Of a DNA stretch of 64,000 nt, positions 25,765 through 34,235 are shown piece by piece. Source of the stretch: Variovorax sp. UMC13 (lineage in GTDB: Bacteria > Pseudomonadota > Gammaproteobacteria > Burkholderiales > Burkholderiaceae_C). Location: NCBI RefSeq assembly GCF_014170375.1, contig NZ_LZZW01000036.1, positions 124,001 to 188,000 on the forward strand, written 5' to 3'. The position numbers were made by a program, and so were the translations under genes. The notes beneath the pieces are model-generated. The model was not told where the DNA came from. It made no database searches and was given only the letters and a program-made list of their open reading frames with translations. Every line of letters begins with the position of its first letter. The stretch's first letter is position 1.

Positions 25765-26835
25765 ATGACAGACATCCGCAAAGGCCAGGCGCCGGCCCCC
25801 CTCGCGCGCGAAGCGTTCCATGACCGTTTCATGCAGGACTTCCAGGACCCGGCCTTCGGGGCCGAGCAGGAGGCGCTCAAACGGCTGGAAGACATCGCCT
25901 GGGACGCCTACGACGAGGGCCGCAAGGCGCCGGTCACGCGGCCCGGCGGCGAGGGTTTCGCGGATCCCACCTACGAGATCTCGGTCGAGTGGCTCGAAAC
26001 CAGCCGCCGGCTGCGCAAGGCGCAGGAAGCGTGGGGCCAGGCCGCGACGCCCACGCGGGTGCTGCTGGTCAACGGCTCGCCGCGCAACGACGGCACCTGC
26101 CCCGGCGAGATCTCCAAGACCCATCGCATGGTGCAACTCGCCCAGGCCGAGTTCGCGGCCGCGGGCATCGAGGCCGACGTGCTCGACCTGAGCCGGCTGA
26201 CCTCCGACTACGACCGCCACATCCACCCCTGCAAGGGCTGTGTCTCGACCGCGATGCCGCTGTGCCACTGGCCCTGCAGCTGCTACCCCAACCATTCGCT
26301 GCGCCAGACCGGCGACTGGATGGCCGAGATCTACGAGCAATGGGTGTCGGCGCATGGCGTGATCCTGTTCACGCCCACCCACTGGTACCAGGCGCCCAGC
26401 GTGCTCAAGTCGATGATCGACCGGCTGGTCTGCGCCGACGGCGGCAACCCCGACCCCAGCAGCACGCACGGCAAGAAGGCGGCCGAGGCCAAGGAGATCG
26501 AGCTCAAGGGCTGGCACTATCCCAAGCATCTCGACGGCCGGGTCTACGGGGTGGTGGTGCACGGCGACGTGGCCGGCATCGAGAGCCTGCGCCGCAACCT
26601 CAGCGACTGGCTCGACTGGATGGGGCTGATCGACGCGGGCCCGAAGGCGCGGCTCGACCGCTACCTGGGCTACTACGAGCCCTACGCCACCAGCCATGAG
26701 ACCTTCGATGCCGACGAGAAGCTGCAGGAGGAAGTGCGCAACGTGGCGCGCGCCGTGGCGGCCGGCGTCCAGGCGCTGCGCGCGGGCACGCTGGTGCAGC
26801 CGGACCGCGGCTTGAAGCCGGCGCGCACCAAGTAG
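25765..26835 (+). CDS. NAD(P)H-dependent FMN reductase / flavodoxin-like protein
   Basis: A 356-residue protein. After about 90 N-terminal residues comes the flavodoxin-fold motif VLLVNGSPRNDGTCPGEISKTH, which binds the FMN phosphate. Then HIHPCKGCVSTAMPLCHWPCSCYPN contributes five cysteines, more than the two usual in WrbA or iron-sulfur flavoproteins. GVILFTPTHWYQAPSVLKSMIDR continues the fold. The substrate is unknown. The cysteine cluster could bind metal or an Fe-S cluster. Confidence 0.82.
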   Translation: MTDIRKGQAPAPLAREAFHDRFMQDFQDPAFGAEQEALKRLEDIAWDAYDEGRKAPVTRPGGEGFADPTYEISVEWLETSRRLRKAQEAWGQAATPTRVLLVNGSPRNDGTCPGEISKTHRMVQLAQAEFAAAGIEADVLDLSRLTSDYDRHIHPCKGCVSTAMPLCHWPCSCYPNHSLRQTGDWMAEIYEQWVSAHGVILFTPTHWYQAPSVLKSMIDRLVCADGGNPDPSSTHGKKAAEAKEIELKGWHYPKHLDGRVYGVVVHGDVAGIESLRRNLSDWLDWMGLIDAGPKARLDRYLGYYEPYATSHETFDADEKLQEEVRNVARAVAAGVQALRAGTLVQPDRGLKPARTK

Positions 26836-27034
26836 CCGGGCGTCGCGGTTCACGCTTCTTTACCGACGCTCACGCAGCGTTGACGCGGGCGCCAAGGCAC
26901 CGATACACGCGGCGGCCAAACTTCCTCTCACCTGCTGCCGACAAGGCGACAGGCAGGACACAGGCACCGAGCCCCCTTCCGGGGGCAACGAATCGGCAGG
27001 CCGGTGCCTTCACCCTCTGAAAGGAAATGCTCTC

Positions 27035-27580
27035 ATGATCACCGCACGTCAACGCATCCTGTGGGCCAGCCTGCTGGCCTCGGCCACCTTCGCCGCCGCG
27101 GCGCAGACGCCTCCGCCCGCCGCACCCGCCGGTCCCGAGGCGCGCACCGAGCAGCGCGCGCACAAGCCGCACGACGGCAAGTTCTTCGAACGCATGCAGG
27201 AACGCCGCGTCAAGCACCTGGCGGACCTCAAGGCCAAGCTCAAGCTCAGCGCGGCCCAGGAAGGCGCCTGGACCACCTTCACCACCGCCACGCAGCCGCC
27301 GGCACCACCGGCCGCCCGTGCCGACCGCGAAGCGGCCCGCGCCGAGTTCGCCAAGCTGACCACGCCGCAGCGTCTGGACCGCATGCAGGCCCGCCAGAGC
27401 GAGCGCGCCGCGCGCTTCGCCCAGCGTGCCGATGCGACCCGCACCTTCTACGCCGCGCTCACGCCGGAGCAGCAGAAGACCTTCGACACCGAGGCGCTGA
27501 AGCACGGTCCGCGCGGCCATGGTCACCGCGGCCACGGTCCCGACGGCCACCGCGCGCCGCCGCCCGCGCCCAAGGGCTGA
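27035..27580 (+). CDS. Periplasmic Spy/CpxP-family protein
   Basis: A 181-residue secreted protein with a signal peptide (cleavage near AAAA-QTP). It has two copies of the LTxxQ-type motif (KLSAAQEGAW; KLTTPQRLDRMQ) and ALTPEQQKTF. These are marks of the Spy/CpxP chaperone and envelope-stress adaptor family. The tail is rich in His and Gly (HGPRGHGHRGHG), so metal binding is plausible. GAAAGGAA precedes the ATG. It is separated from the next gene by a perfect bidirectional terminator. Confidence 0.85.
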   Translation: MITARQRILWASLLASATFAAAAQTPPPAAPAGPEARTEQRAHKPHDGKFFERMQERRVKHLADLKAKLKLSAAQEGAWTTFTTATQPPAPPAARADREAARAEFAKLTTPQRLDRMQARQSERAARFAQRADATRTFYAALTPEQQKTFDTEALKHGPRGHGHRGHGPDGHRAPPPAPKG

Positions 27581-27596
27581 TCGCACCGGGCCCATG

Positions 27597-27634
27597 AAAA
27601 AGCCCGCGGCATCGCGAGATGCCGCGGGCTTTTT
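27597..27634. terminator. Bidirectional rho-independent terminator
   Basis: The perfect 17-bp arms AAAAAGCCCGCGGCATC (27597-27613) and their complement (27618-27634) flank a GCGA tetraloop. A-runs and T-runs at the two ends allow termination from both sides. It serves the Spy-like gene and the convergent gene at 27656. Confidence 0.95.
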
Positions 27635-27655
27635 ACCGTTCGAGGCGCAGCTTGC

Positions 27656-28069
27656 TTACTTGGGCGTGCCGGTCGAGGTCTTGGGATTGGTCGGGACTTC
27701 CGGGCGTTCGCCCTTCTCGCCGAACTGCGGCTTGGTCTTGAGCGCATCCTGGCGCACCTCGGCGCGCGTGGTGCCGCTCATCACCTGCGGTGTGGCGTTG
27801 GGCTGGTTGTTGGTCATGGTGCTGGGCTCGCCGCCGGGCGTGTTGCTGTTGGCCGGGTTGCGGTTCTGCACCCGGGCCTCGGACTTCACCGCCTCGCGCG
27901 AGGCCGGCATGCTGCCGTCCGGGCGCTGCGTCGGATTGGGCACGCCGGCACGCGACTCGGTGCTGGGCTGGCCGGAGGTGGAGGGCGTGGTCACCACACC
28001 CTGGGCGCTGACGGCGCCGGCGGCCATCAGGCCGGCGAGAAGGGTGGCGTGGATCAGGGGGTTGCGCAT
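27656..28069 (-). CDS. Small secreted hydrophilic protein, hypothetical
   Basis: A 137-residue protein with a clear signal peptide (RNPLIHATLLAGLMAAGAVSAQ-G) and a low-complexity mature part rich in Pro, Thr, Ser and Asn (TTPSTSGQPSTES, NPANSNTPGGEPST). That composition is typical of intrinsically disordered periplasmic proteins. The ATG (28067-28069) has AAGGA 8 nt upstream. I do not recognise a family. Confidence 0.75.
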   Translation of the reverse strand: MRNPLIHATLLAGLMAAGAVSAQGVVTTPSTSGQPSTESRAGVPNPTQRPDGSMPASREAVKSEARVQNRNPANSNTPGGEPSTMTNNQPNATPQVMSGTTRAEVRQDALKTKPQFGEKGERPEVPTNPKTSTGTPK

Positions 28070-28287
28070 GATGTCGTCCTTGGAATGTTGAAAGTGGCAA
28101 AGAGCGGGCCTCTCGTGACGCCCTGAAGTCACCGTAGGAGCCACTTCGGTGCGCCTTTGTGGGGCGTGGGCACGGCAGCCTGTAGGACGTGGCGGGGCAT
28201 GGGTCGAAGAAGGTGAGGCGTCCTACAGCGCACACGCGCGGGCGGCCCTACAACCGTTCCGATGCTTTCTCTTCCCTTCTTCCTGCC

Positions 28288-29094
28288 GTGAGCGCCATTC
28301 CTTCCGCCGAGGCCGCGGTGCCGCCTTCCACGCCGCTGGCGCGGGCGCCGGCATCGCTCAAGGTCATGACCGTGAACACCCACAAGGGCTTCACGGCGCT
28401 CAACCGCAAGTTCATCCTGCCGGAGCTGCGCGATGCGGTGCGCACCGTCGGCGCCGACGTGGTCTTCCTGCAGGAGGTGCAGGGCACGCACGACCGCCAT
28501 GCGCGCAAGCACAGCAACTGGCCCGAGGCCCCGCACTACGAATTCCTGGCCGACACCATGTGGCCGCAGTTCGCCTATGGCCGCAACGCGGTCTATCCCA
28601 AGGGACACCATGGCAATGCGGTGCTGTCGAAATTCCCGATCGTCCATCACACCAACCACGACGTGTCGATCGCCGGGCCTGAGAAGCGCGGGCTGCTGCA
28701 TTGCGCCCTGCGCGTGCCGGGCCGCGTGGGCGAGGTGCATGTGATCTGTGCGCACCTGGGGCTGGCCGAGTCGCACCGCCAGCAGCAGCTCGAGCTGCTC
28801 TGCTACATCGTGCGCGACGAGGTACCGCCCGATGCGCCACTGGTGGTGGCCGGCGATTTCAACGACTGGCGCGGCCGTGCGCACGCGGTGCTGGCCCATG
28901 GCGCGGGCCTGCGCGAGGTCTTCCTGCACGCCAACGGCGCCGCGGCTCGAACCTTTCCCGCGCGCTTCCCGGTGCTCTCGCTGGACCGCATCTACGTGCG
29001 CAACGCGGGCGTGCATTCGCCAGTGGTGCTGCCGCGGCGCCCCTGGTCGCACCTGTCGGACCATGCACCGCTGGTGGCGGAGATCGAGCTGTGA
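28288..29094 (+). CDS. Endonuclease/exonuclease/phosphatase-family protein (YbhP-like)
   Basis: A 268-residue protein of the EEP superfamily. Motifs are TVNTHKGF, the metal-binding Glu in VVFLQEVQGTHD, GNAVLSKFPI, ICAHLGL, VAGDFNDWRG and LSDHAPLVAEI with the catalytic His. It heads a three-gene cluster like E. coli ybhP-clsB-ybhN. A phosphatase or phosphodiesterase acting on a lipid intermediate is a reasonable guess. GTG 28288 is the chosen start without a clear ribosome-binding site; an ATG at 28189 is possible. TGTAGGAC (28181) and GTCCTACA (28220) form an 8-bp dyad upstream. Confidence 0.85.
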   Translation: MSAIPSAEAAVPPSTPLARAPASLKVMTVNTHKGFTALNRKFILPELRDAVRTVGADVVFLQEVQGTHDRHARKHSNWPEAPHYEFLADTMWPQFAYGRNAVYPKGHHGNAVLSKFPIVHHTNHDVSIAGPEKRGLLHCALRVPGRVGEVHVICAHLGLAESHRQQQLELLCYIVRDEVPPDAPLVVAGDFNDWRGRAHAVLAHGAGLREVFLHANGAAARTFPARFPVLSLDRIYVRNAGVHSPVVLPRRPWSHLSDHAPLVAEIEL

Positions 29095-30326
29095 ACGGGC
29101 GCCAGTGGAGCGAGGGCAACCGGCTCGAGCTGCTCGAGAACGGCGAGCAGTTCTTCCCGCGCGTGTTCGAGGCCATCCGCGAAGCGCAGCGCGAGGTCAT
29201 CGTCGAGACCTTCATCCTGTTCGAGGACAAGGTCGGCGAAGGCCTGCATGCGGCCCTGCGTTCGGCCGCGCAGCGCGGCGTCAAGGTCGACCTGATGATC
29301 GACGGCTTCGGCTCGCCCGACCTGTCGCCGGAATTCATCGGCGGCCTGACCTCGGTGGGCGTCAAAGTGCGGGTGTTCGACCCGGGTCGGCGCGTGTTCG
29401 GCCAGCGCCTCAACGTGTTCCGCCGCATGCACCGCAAGATCGTGGTGGTCGACGGCCAGCGGGCCTTCGTGGGCGGCATCAACTACTCGGCCGACCACCT
29501 GCTGGATTTCGGCCCGCAGGCCAAGCAGGACTACGCGGTCGAGATCGGCGGGCCGATCGTCTCGGAGATCCACCGTTTCGTGCTGCATGCGATCGCGGTG
29601 GGCGGCAAGGGGCCGAGCTGGTTCCGGCGCCGCCTGCGCGCGGCCCACCACGACCAGGTCAATGCGCCCGCGGGCGAGGCGCAGGTGCAGTTCGTCACGC
29701 GCGACAACCGCCGCCACACCAACGACATCGAGCGCCACTACCGCGCCGCGATCCGCACCGCGCGCGAGCGCATCGTGATCGCCAACGCCTACTTCTTCCC
29801 GGGCTACCGGCTGATCAAGGAAATGCGGCGCGCGGCCCGGCGCGGTGTCGACGTGCGGCTGATCCTGCAGGGCGAGCCCGACATGCCGATCGTCAAGACC
29901 GCGGCCAGCCTGCTCTACCACCACCTGCTGAACGCGGGCGTGCGCATCTACGAGTACTGCGAGCGGCCGCTGCATGGCAAGGTGGCGGTGATGGACGACC
30001 GCTGGAGCACCGTGGGCTCGAGCAACCTCGACCCGCTGAGCCTGTCGCTCAACCTCGAGGCCAACGTGATCGTGCGCGACGCCGAGTTCAACCGCACGCT
30101 GAGCGAGCGGCTGGACCACCTGATGGCGCACAGCTGCAAGCAGATCGAGGCCAAGGACCTGACCGAGTGGAGCGGCTGGCGCCTGGTGCGCAGCTTCTTC
30201 ATCTTCCACGTGCTGCGCTGGTACCCCTCGCTCACCGGCTGGCTGCCGCGCCACGCGCCGCGCCTCAAGCCGCTCGACCCGCCGCCGATCCCGCAGGCCG
30301 GCGCGACGCCGACCGAGGTCGCGTGA
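29091..30326 (+). CDS. clsB: Cardiolipin synthase B
   Basis: A 411-residue phospholipase D-family enzyme that joins phosphatidyl groups to make cardiolipin or phosphatidylglycerol at the inner membrane. Two HKD motifs are present: MHRKIVVVDGQRAFVGGIN (about 119-137) and LHGKVAVMDDRWSTVGSSNLD (about 290-310). It lacks long N-terminal membrane helices, which fits ClsB rather than ClsA. GTG 29091 overlaps the preceding stop (GTGA). The neighbours match E. coli ybhP and ybhN. Confidence 0.9.
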   Translation: MNGRQWSEGNRLELLENGEQFFPRVFEAIREAQREVIVETFILFEDKVGEGLHAALRSAAQRGVKVDLMIDGFGSPDLSPEFIGGLTSVGVKVRVFDPGRRVFGQRLNVFRRMHRKIVVVDGQRAFVGGINYSADHLLDFGPQAKQDYAVEIGGPIVSEIHRFVLHAIAVGGKGPSWFRRRLRAAHHDQVNAPAGEAQVQFVTRDNRRHTNDIERHYRAAIRTARERIVIANAYFFPGYRLIKEMRRAARRGVDVRLILQGEPDMPIVKTAASLLYHHLLNAGVRIYEYCERPLHGKVAVMDDRWSTVGSSNLDPLSLSLNLEANVIVRDAEFNRTLSERLDHLMAHSCKQIEAKDLTEWSGWRLVRSFFIFHVLRWYPSLTGWLPRHAPRLKPLDPPPIPQAGATPTEVA

Positions 30327-31315
30327 TGGCCACCGCGCCTGCGAGCACCGCGCAGGCGGAACCTGCCAGTGCCTGGCGCCGGGCCTGGCCCTGGATCAAA
30401 CGCATCGGCACCTGGGTGTTCTTCGCGGGCGTGGCCTGGCTGCTGGTGCAGCAGGCGCGTGCCATCGACTGGGACGAGGTGATGACCGCGTTTTCGCGCC
30501 TGCCGGCCTCCACGCTGGCGATGGCGGGCGGCCTGGTCGCGCTGAGCTTCACGCTCTACAGCACCTTCGACCTGCTGGGCCGGCACATCACCGGCCACGG
30601 CCTGCGCGCCGGCACCGTGATGGCCGTGACCTTCGTGAGCTACGCCTTCAACCTCAATCTGGGCTCGCTGGTGGGCGGCGTGGCCTTCCGCTACCGGCTG
30701 TACTCGCGGCTGGGCCTGGACAACGCCACCATCACGCGCGTGCTGGGCTTCAGCATGCTGACCAACTGGCTGGGCTACATGGTGGTGGCGGGCACCGCCT
30801 TCTGCTTCTGGCCGCTGGACCTGCCGGCCGACTGGAAGATCGGCAATTCCGGCCTGCGCCTCCTCGGCGCGGCGCTGCTGGCGCTGGCCGCGGCCTACCT
30901 CGCGCTGTGCGCGGTCGCGAGCGACCGCACCTGGCACTTGCGCGGCCATGCCTGGCAGCCGCCCGCGCTGCGCCTGGCGCTGCTGCAGCTGCTGATGTCC
31001 TGCACCAACTGGTGCCTGATGGGCGGCGTGGTGTGGCTGCTGCTGCAGCGGCAGGTGCCCTACCCCGAGGTGCTGGCCGTGCTGCTGGTGGGCGCGGTCG
31101 CGGGCGTGATCACCCACGTGCCGGCCGGCCTGGGCGTGCTCGAGGCGGTGTTCGTCGCCCTGCTCTCGCACCGGCTGCCGCCGGGCCAGATCCTGGCCGG
31201 GCTGATCGGCTACCGCGCGCTCTACTACCTGGCGCCGCTGGCGATCGCCACCCTGGGCTACCTCGCGATGGAAGCGCGTGCGAAGCGGCTCGCGGCGGGC
31301 ACGCCGGTCGCTTGA
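30326..31315 (+). CDS. ybhN: YbhN-family membrane protein (LPG synthase-like transmembrane domain)
   Basis: A 329-residue integral membrane protein of the YbhN/UPF0104 family with about eight helices. Conserved stretches are NLNLGSLVGGVAFRYRLYSRLGL and GVITHVPAGLGVLEAVFVALL. Its family matches the membrane domain of lysyl-phosphatidylglycerol synthases without the synthase domain, so a lipid-translocation role is inferred. The ATG shares its A with the clsB stop (TGATG). It completes the ybhP-clsB-ybhN unit. Confidence 0.88.
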   Translation: MATAPASTAQAEPASAWRRAWPWIKRIGTWVFFAGVAWLLVQQARAIDWDEVMTAFSRLPASTLAMAGGLVALSFTLYSTFDLLGRHITGHGLRAGTVMAVTFVSYAFNLNLGSLVGGVAFRYRLYSRLGLDNATITRVLGFSMLTNWLGYMVVAGTAFCFWPLDLPADWKIGNSGLRLLGAALLALAAAYLALCAVASDRTWHLRGHAWQPPALRLALLQLLMSCTNWCLMGGVVWLLLQRQVPYPEVLAVLLVGAVAGVITHVPAGLGVLEAVFVALLSHRLPPGQILAGLIGYRALYYLAPLAIATLGYLAMEARAKRLAAGTPVA

Positions 31316-31345
31316 GCCGACCCGCGACAAGGGTTGTTCGCATCA

Positions 31346-31361
31346 CTGTATATTCGTACAG
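31346..31361 (+). promoter_or_regulatory. LexA (SOS) box overlapping a start codon
   Basis: CTGTATATTCGTACAG fits CTGT-N8-ACAG, the LexA consensus of enterics and betaproteobacteria. The last G is the first base of the GTG start at 31361. A -10-like TATATT (31349-31354) lies inside the box and would give a transcription start at about 31361. LexA would block the promoter until DNA damage. Confidence 0.85.
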
Positions 31362-32659
31362 TGAACATCGATCGCAAGCTCGCCATCCTGGCCGACGCCG
31401 CCAAGTACGACGCCTCGTGCGCCTCCAGCGGCACGGGCGCGCGCAACTCGGTGGGCGGGCGCGGCATCGGCTCGACCGAAGGCGCGGGCATCTGCCACAG
31501 CTATGCGCCCGACGGCCGCTGCATCTCGCTGCTCAAGATCCTGCTGACCAACTTCTGCCAGTACGACTGCCTCTACTGCGTGAACCGCGTGAGCAGCAAC
31601 GTGCCGCGCGCCCGCTTCACGACCGACGAGGTGGTGCAGCTCACGCTCGACTTCTACCGCCGCAACTGCATCGAGGGCCTGTTCCTGTCGAGCGGCATCA
31701 TCCAGAGCCCCGACCACACGATGGAGCAGGTGGTGGAAGTGGCGCGCGCGCTGCGTGAAGACCACGACTTCCGCGGCTACATCCACCTCAAGACCATCCC
31801 CGAGGCCTCGCCCGAGCTGCTGCAGCGCGCCGGCCGCTATGCCGACCGGCTCAGCATCAACGTCGAACTGCCCACGGCCGACGGCCTGGCCGCGCTGGCG
31901 CCCGAGAAGGACGGTGCCGGCATCCGGCGCGCGATGGCGCGCATGCGGGTGCACATCGACGATGCCAAGGGTGCCCGCCGCGACGCCGCCGCGGGCACGG
32001 TCATGTCGATGCCCGGCGCCGCGCCGCGCCGCGCGCCCGCGCCGGTCTTCGCGCCGGCCGGCCAGAGCACGCAGATGATCGTGGGCGCCGACGCGGCCGA
32101 CGACCGCGCGCTGCTCGCGACCAGCGCGCAGCTCTACGGCGCCTACCGGCTGCGCCGCGTCTACTACTCGGCCTTCAGCCCGATCCCCGATGCTTCGTCG
32201 TCGCTGCCGCTGGCCGCGCCGCCGCTGGTGCGCGAGCACCGGCTCTACCAGGCCGACTGGCTGATGCGCTTCTACGGCTTCACGCACGACGAGATCGTGC
32301 CGGCCGCCGCCAACACCGAGGCCGGCGCGGCCGGCGGCATGCTCTCGCTCGACGTCGACCCCAAGCTGGCCTGGGCGCTGGCGCACCGCGAGCGCTTTCC
32401 GGTCGACCTCAACACCGCGCCGCGCGAGATGCTGCTGCGCGTGCCGGGCCTGGGCGTGAAGGCGGTCGAGCGGCTGCTGATCGCGCGCCGCGTGCGGCAG
32501 CTTCGCAGCGCCGACCTGGGCCGGCTGCATGTGCCGCTGAAGAAGGTGCTGCCCTTCGTGCTGCTGGCCGACCACCGGCCGGGCCGCGCGCTCGACGCGG
32601 CCGGTTTCGCCGCGCGCTTCCGGCCCGCGCCGGTGCAGGCCTCGCTCTTTTCCGCCTGA
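31361..32659 (+). CDS. Putative DNA repair/modification radical SAM protein
   Basis: A 432-residue radical SAM protein with the Fe4S4 motif CQYDCLYC (C-x3-C-x2-C, about 65-72) preceded by KILLTNFC. The C-terminal helix-hairpin-helix LNTAPREMLLRVPGLGVKAVERLL suggests DNA binding. The family is known to occur beside a uracil-DNA-glycosylase-type protein, exactly as here. The reaction is not established. The GTG start lacks a nearby Shine-Dalgarno and coincides with the predicted transcription start, so a leaderless mRNA is likely. A TTG at 31334 is the alternative. Confidence 0.9.
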   Translation: MNIDRKLAILADAAKYDASCASSGTGARNSVGGRGIGSTEGAGICHSYAPDGRCISLLKILLTNFCQYDCLYCVNRVSSNVPRARFTTDEVVQLTLDFYRRNCIEGLFLSSGIIQSPDHTMEQVVEVARALREDHDFRGYIHLKTIPEASPELLQRAGRYADRLSINVELPTADGLAALAPEKDGAGIRRAMARMRVHIDDAKGARRDAAAGTVMSMPGAAPRRAPAPVFAPAGQSTQMIVGADAADDRALLATSAQLYGAYRLRRVYYSAFSPIPDASSSLPLAAPPLVREHRLYQADWLMRFYGFTHDEIVPAAANTEAGAAGGMLSLDVDPKLAWALAHRERFPVDLNTAPREMLLRVPGLGVKAVERLLIARRVRQLRSADLGRLHVPLKKVLPFVLLADHRPGRALDAAGFAARFRPAPVQASLFSA

Positions 32660-32701
32660 ATGCCTACAAGGGGTGCTTCCGGTGCGCGCCACATTGCCGG
32701 C

Positions 32702-34225
32702 ATGGCAACCCACACCGTCACGCTTTCGAGCGACACCGACTGGCCCGGCTTTCGCGGCGAGGCGCGCGCACTGCTGGCGCGCCAGGTGCCGCCGGAAGAC
32801 GTGGTCTGGCACACCCGCGCCAGCGCCGAGAGCGACCTGTTCGCGGCGCTCGAGACGCCGCGCGCGCAGGGCGTGGGCAGCGCCTCGGCGATCGTGCCGC
32901 CGGCCTTCGTGCGCTTGTGCGAGACCGTGGTGCTGCACGACGACCCGGACCGTTTCGGCCTGCTCTACCGGCTGCTCTGGCGGCTGGTGCACGAGCCCAC
33001 GCTGCGCCGCGATCCACTGGATGCCGACCGCGTGCGCGCGCACCACATGGCGCAGGCGGTACGGCGCGACATGCACAAGATGAAGGCCTTCGTGCGTTTC
33101 CGGCCGCTGCCGCAGGACGATGGCGAACCGACGCTGCATGTCGCCTGGTTCGAGCCCGACCACCACATCGTCGAGGCCGTCGCGCCCTTCTTCGTGCGGC
33201 GCTTCGCGACGATGCGCTGGGCCATCCTCACGCCCGAGCGTTCGGTGCAATGGCATCCCGGGGCTGCCGCCGACGCGGAAGGCGGCGAGGCGTTGCCCAC
33301 CGAAGGCCGGCTCGACTTCGGCCCCGGCGCGCGCCGCGAGGACGCGCCGCCGGCCGATGCGGGCGAGGCGCTGTGGCTCACCTACTACCGCCACATCTTC
33401 AACCCGGCCCGGCTCAAGCTCGCGATGATGCAGAAGGAGATGCCGCGCCGCTACTGGCAGAACCTGCCCGAGGCGGTGCTGATCGCGCCGCTCGCGGCCG
33501 ACGCGGCGGCGCGCAGCGAGCGCATGGTCGAGGCGCCGGCCACGGTGCCGGCGCGGCGCATCGTGCCCATCGCCCGGCCGCTGCTGGCCGACGAAGACAG
33601 CTCCGCCGATCCGGCCACCGCGCTGGCCCAGCTGCGGCGCGCCACCGACCGCTGCCGCGAATGTCCGATCGGCGCGCACGCCACCCAGTCGGTGTTCGGC
33701 GAGGGCCCGGTGGGTGCGGCGCTGATGGTGGTGGGCGAACAGCCGGGCGACCAGGAGGACCTGCGCGGCCGGCCTTTCGTGGGCCCGGCGGGCCAGCTCT
33801 TCGACCGTGCGCTGCACGACCTGGGCTGGTCGCGCGAGGCGCTTTACGTGACCAACGCGGTCAAGCACTTCAAGTACGAACTGCGCGGCAAGCGGCGCAT
33901 CCACAAGACGCCCACGCAGCAGGAGGCGCAGGCTTGCCTGCACTGGCTGGAAAGCGAGATGGCGCAGGTGCGGCCGCAGGCGGTGCTGGCGCTGGGCGCC
34001 ACGGCGGCGCGCGCGGTGCTCGGGCGGCCGGTGGCGGTGATGCGCGAACGCGGCCAGTGGCAGACCGGGCCGCGCGGCGAGCCGGTGCTGGTCACGCTGC
34101 ATCCCTCGGCGCTGCTGCGCGGCGATCCGCAGCAACGCGACGAAGCCTATGCCGCCTGGCTGGAGGATCTGTCGAAGGCCACGCAGGTGGTGCGCGCGGA
34201 GGCCGGCGAAACGGCCGCGCGTTGA
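32702..34225 (+). CDS. DUF4130-UdgX fusion (uracil-DNA cross-linking glycosylase-like)
   Basis: A 507-residue two-domain protein. Residues 1-270 form the DUF4130-like partner domain of the radical SAM protein (MHKMKAFVRFRPL). The C-terminal ~210 residues form a family-4-type UDG with GEQPGDQEDLRGRPFVGPAGQLF, Fe-S cysteines (RCRECPIG) and the hallmark loop GKRRIHKTP. In UdgX the histidine of KRRIH bonds covalently to the abasic site after uracil removal. LVTLHPSALLR follows. I chose ATG 32702; an ATG at 32660 directly after the upstream stop is possible. SOS control through 31346 is likely. Confidence 0.9.
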   Translation: MATHTVTLSSDTDWPGFRGEARALLARQVPPEDVVWHTRASAESDLFAALETPRAQGVGSASAIVPPAFVRLCETVVLHDDPDRFGLLYRLLWRLVHEPTLRRDPLDADRVRAHHMAQAVRRDMHKMKAFVRFRPLPQDDGEPTLHVAWFEPDHHIVEAVAPFFVRRFATMRWAILTPERSVQWHPGAAADAEGGEALPTEGRLDFGPGARREDAPPADAGEALWLTYYRHIFNPARLKLAMMQKEMPRRYWQNLPEAVLIAPLAADAAARSERMVEAPATVPARRIVPIARPLLADEDSSADPATALAQLRRATDRCRECPIGAHATQSVFGEGPVGAALMVVGEQPGDQEDLRGRPFVGPAGQLFDRALHDLGWSREALYVTNAVKHFKYELRGKRRIHKTPTQQEAQACLHWLESEMAQVRPQAVLALGATAARAVLGRPVAVMRERGQWQTGPRGEPVLVTLHPSALLRGDPQQRDEAYAAWLEDLSKATQVVRAEAGETAAR

Positions 34226-34235
34226 GGCCGCTGCG

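Noticed and set aside
28181..28227. TGTAGGAC / GTCCTACA dyad before the YbhP-like gene as a defined operator
   Set aside because: An 8-bp dyad with a 31-bp gap and no known regulator motif; noted in the gene entry but not strong enough for its own feature.
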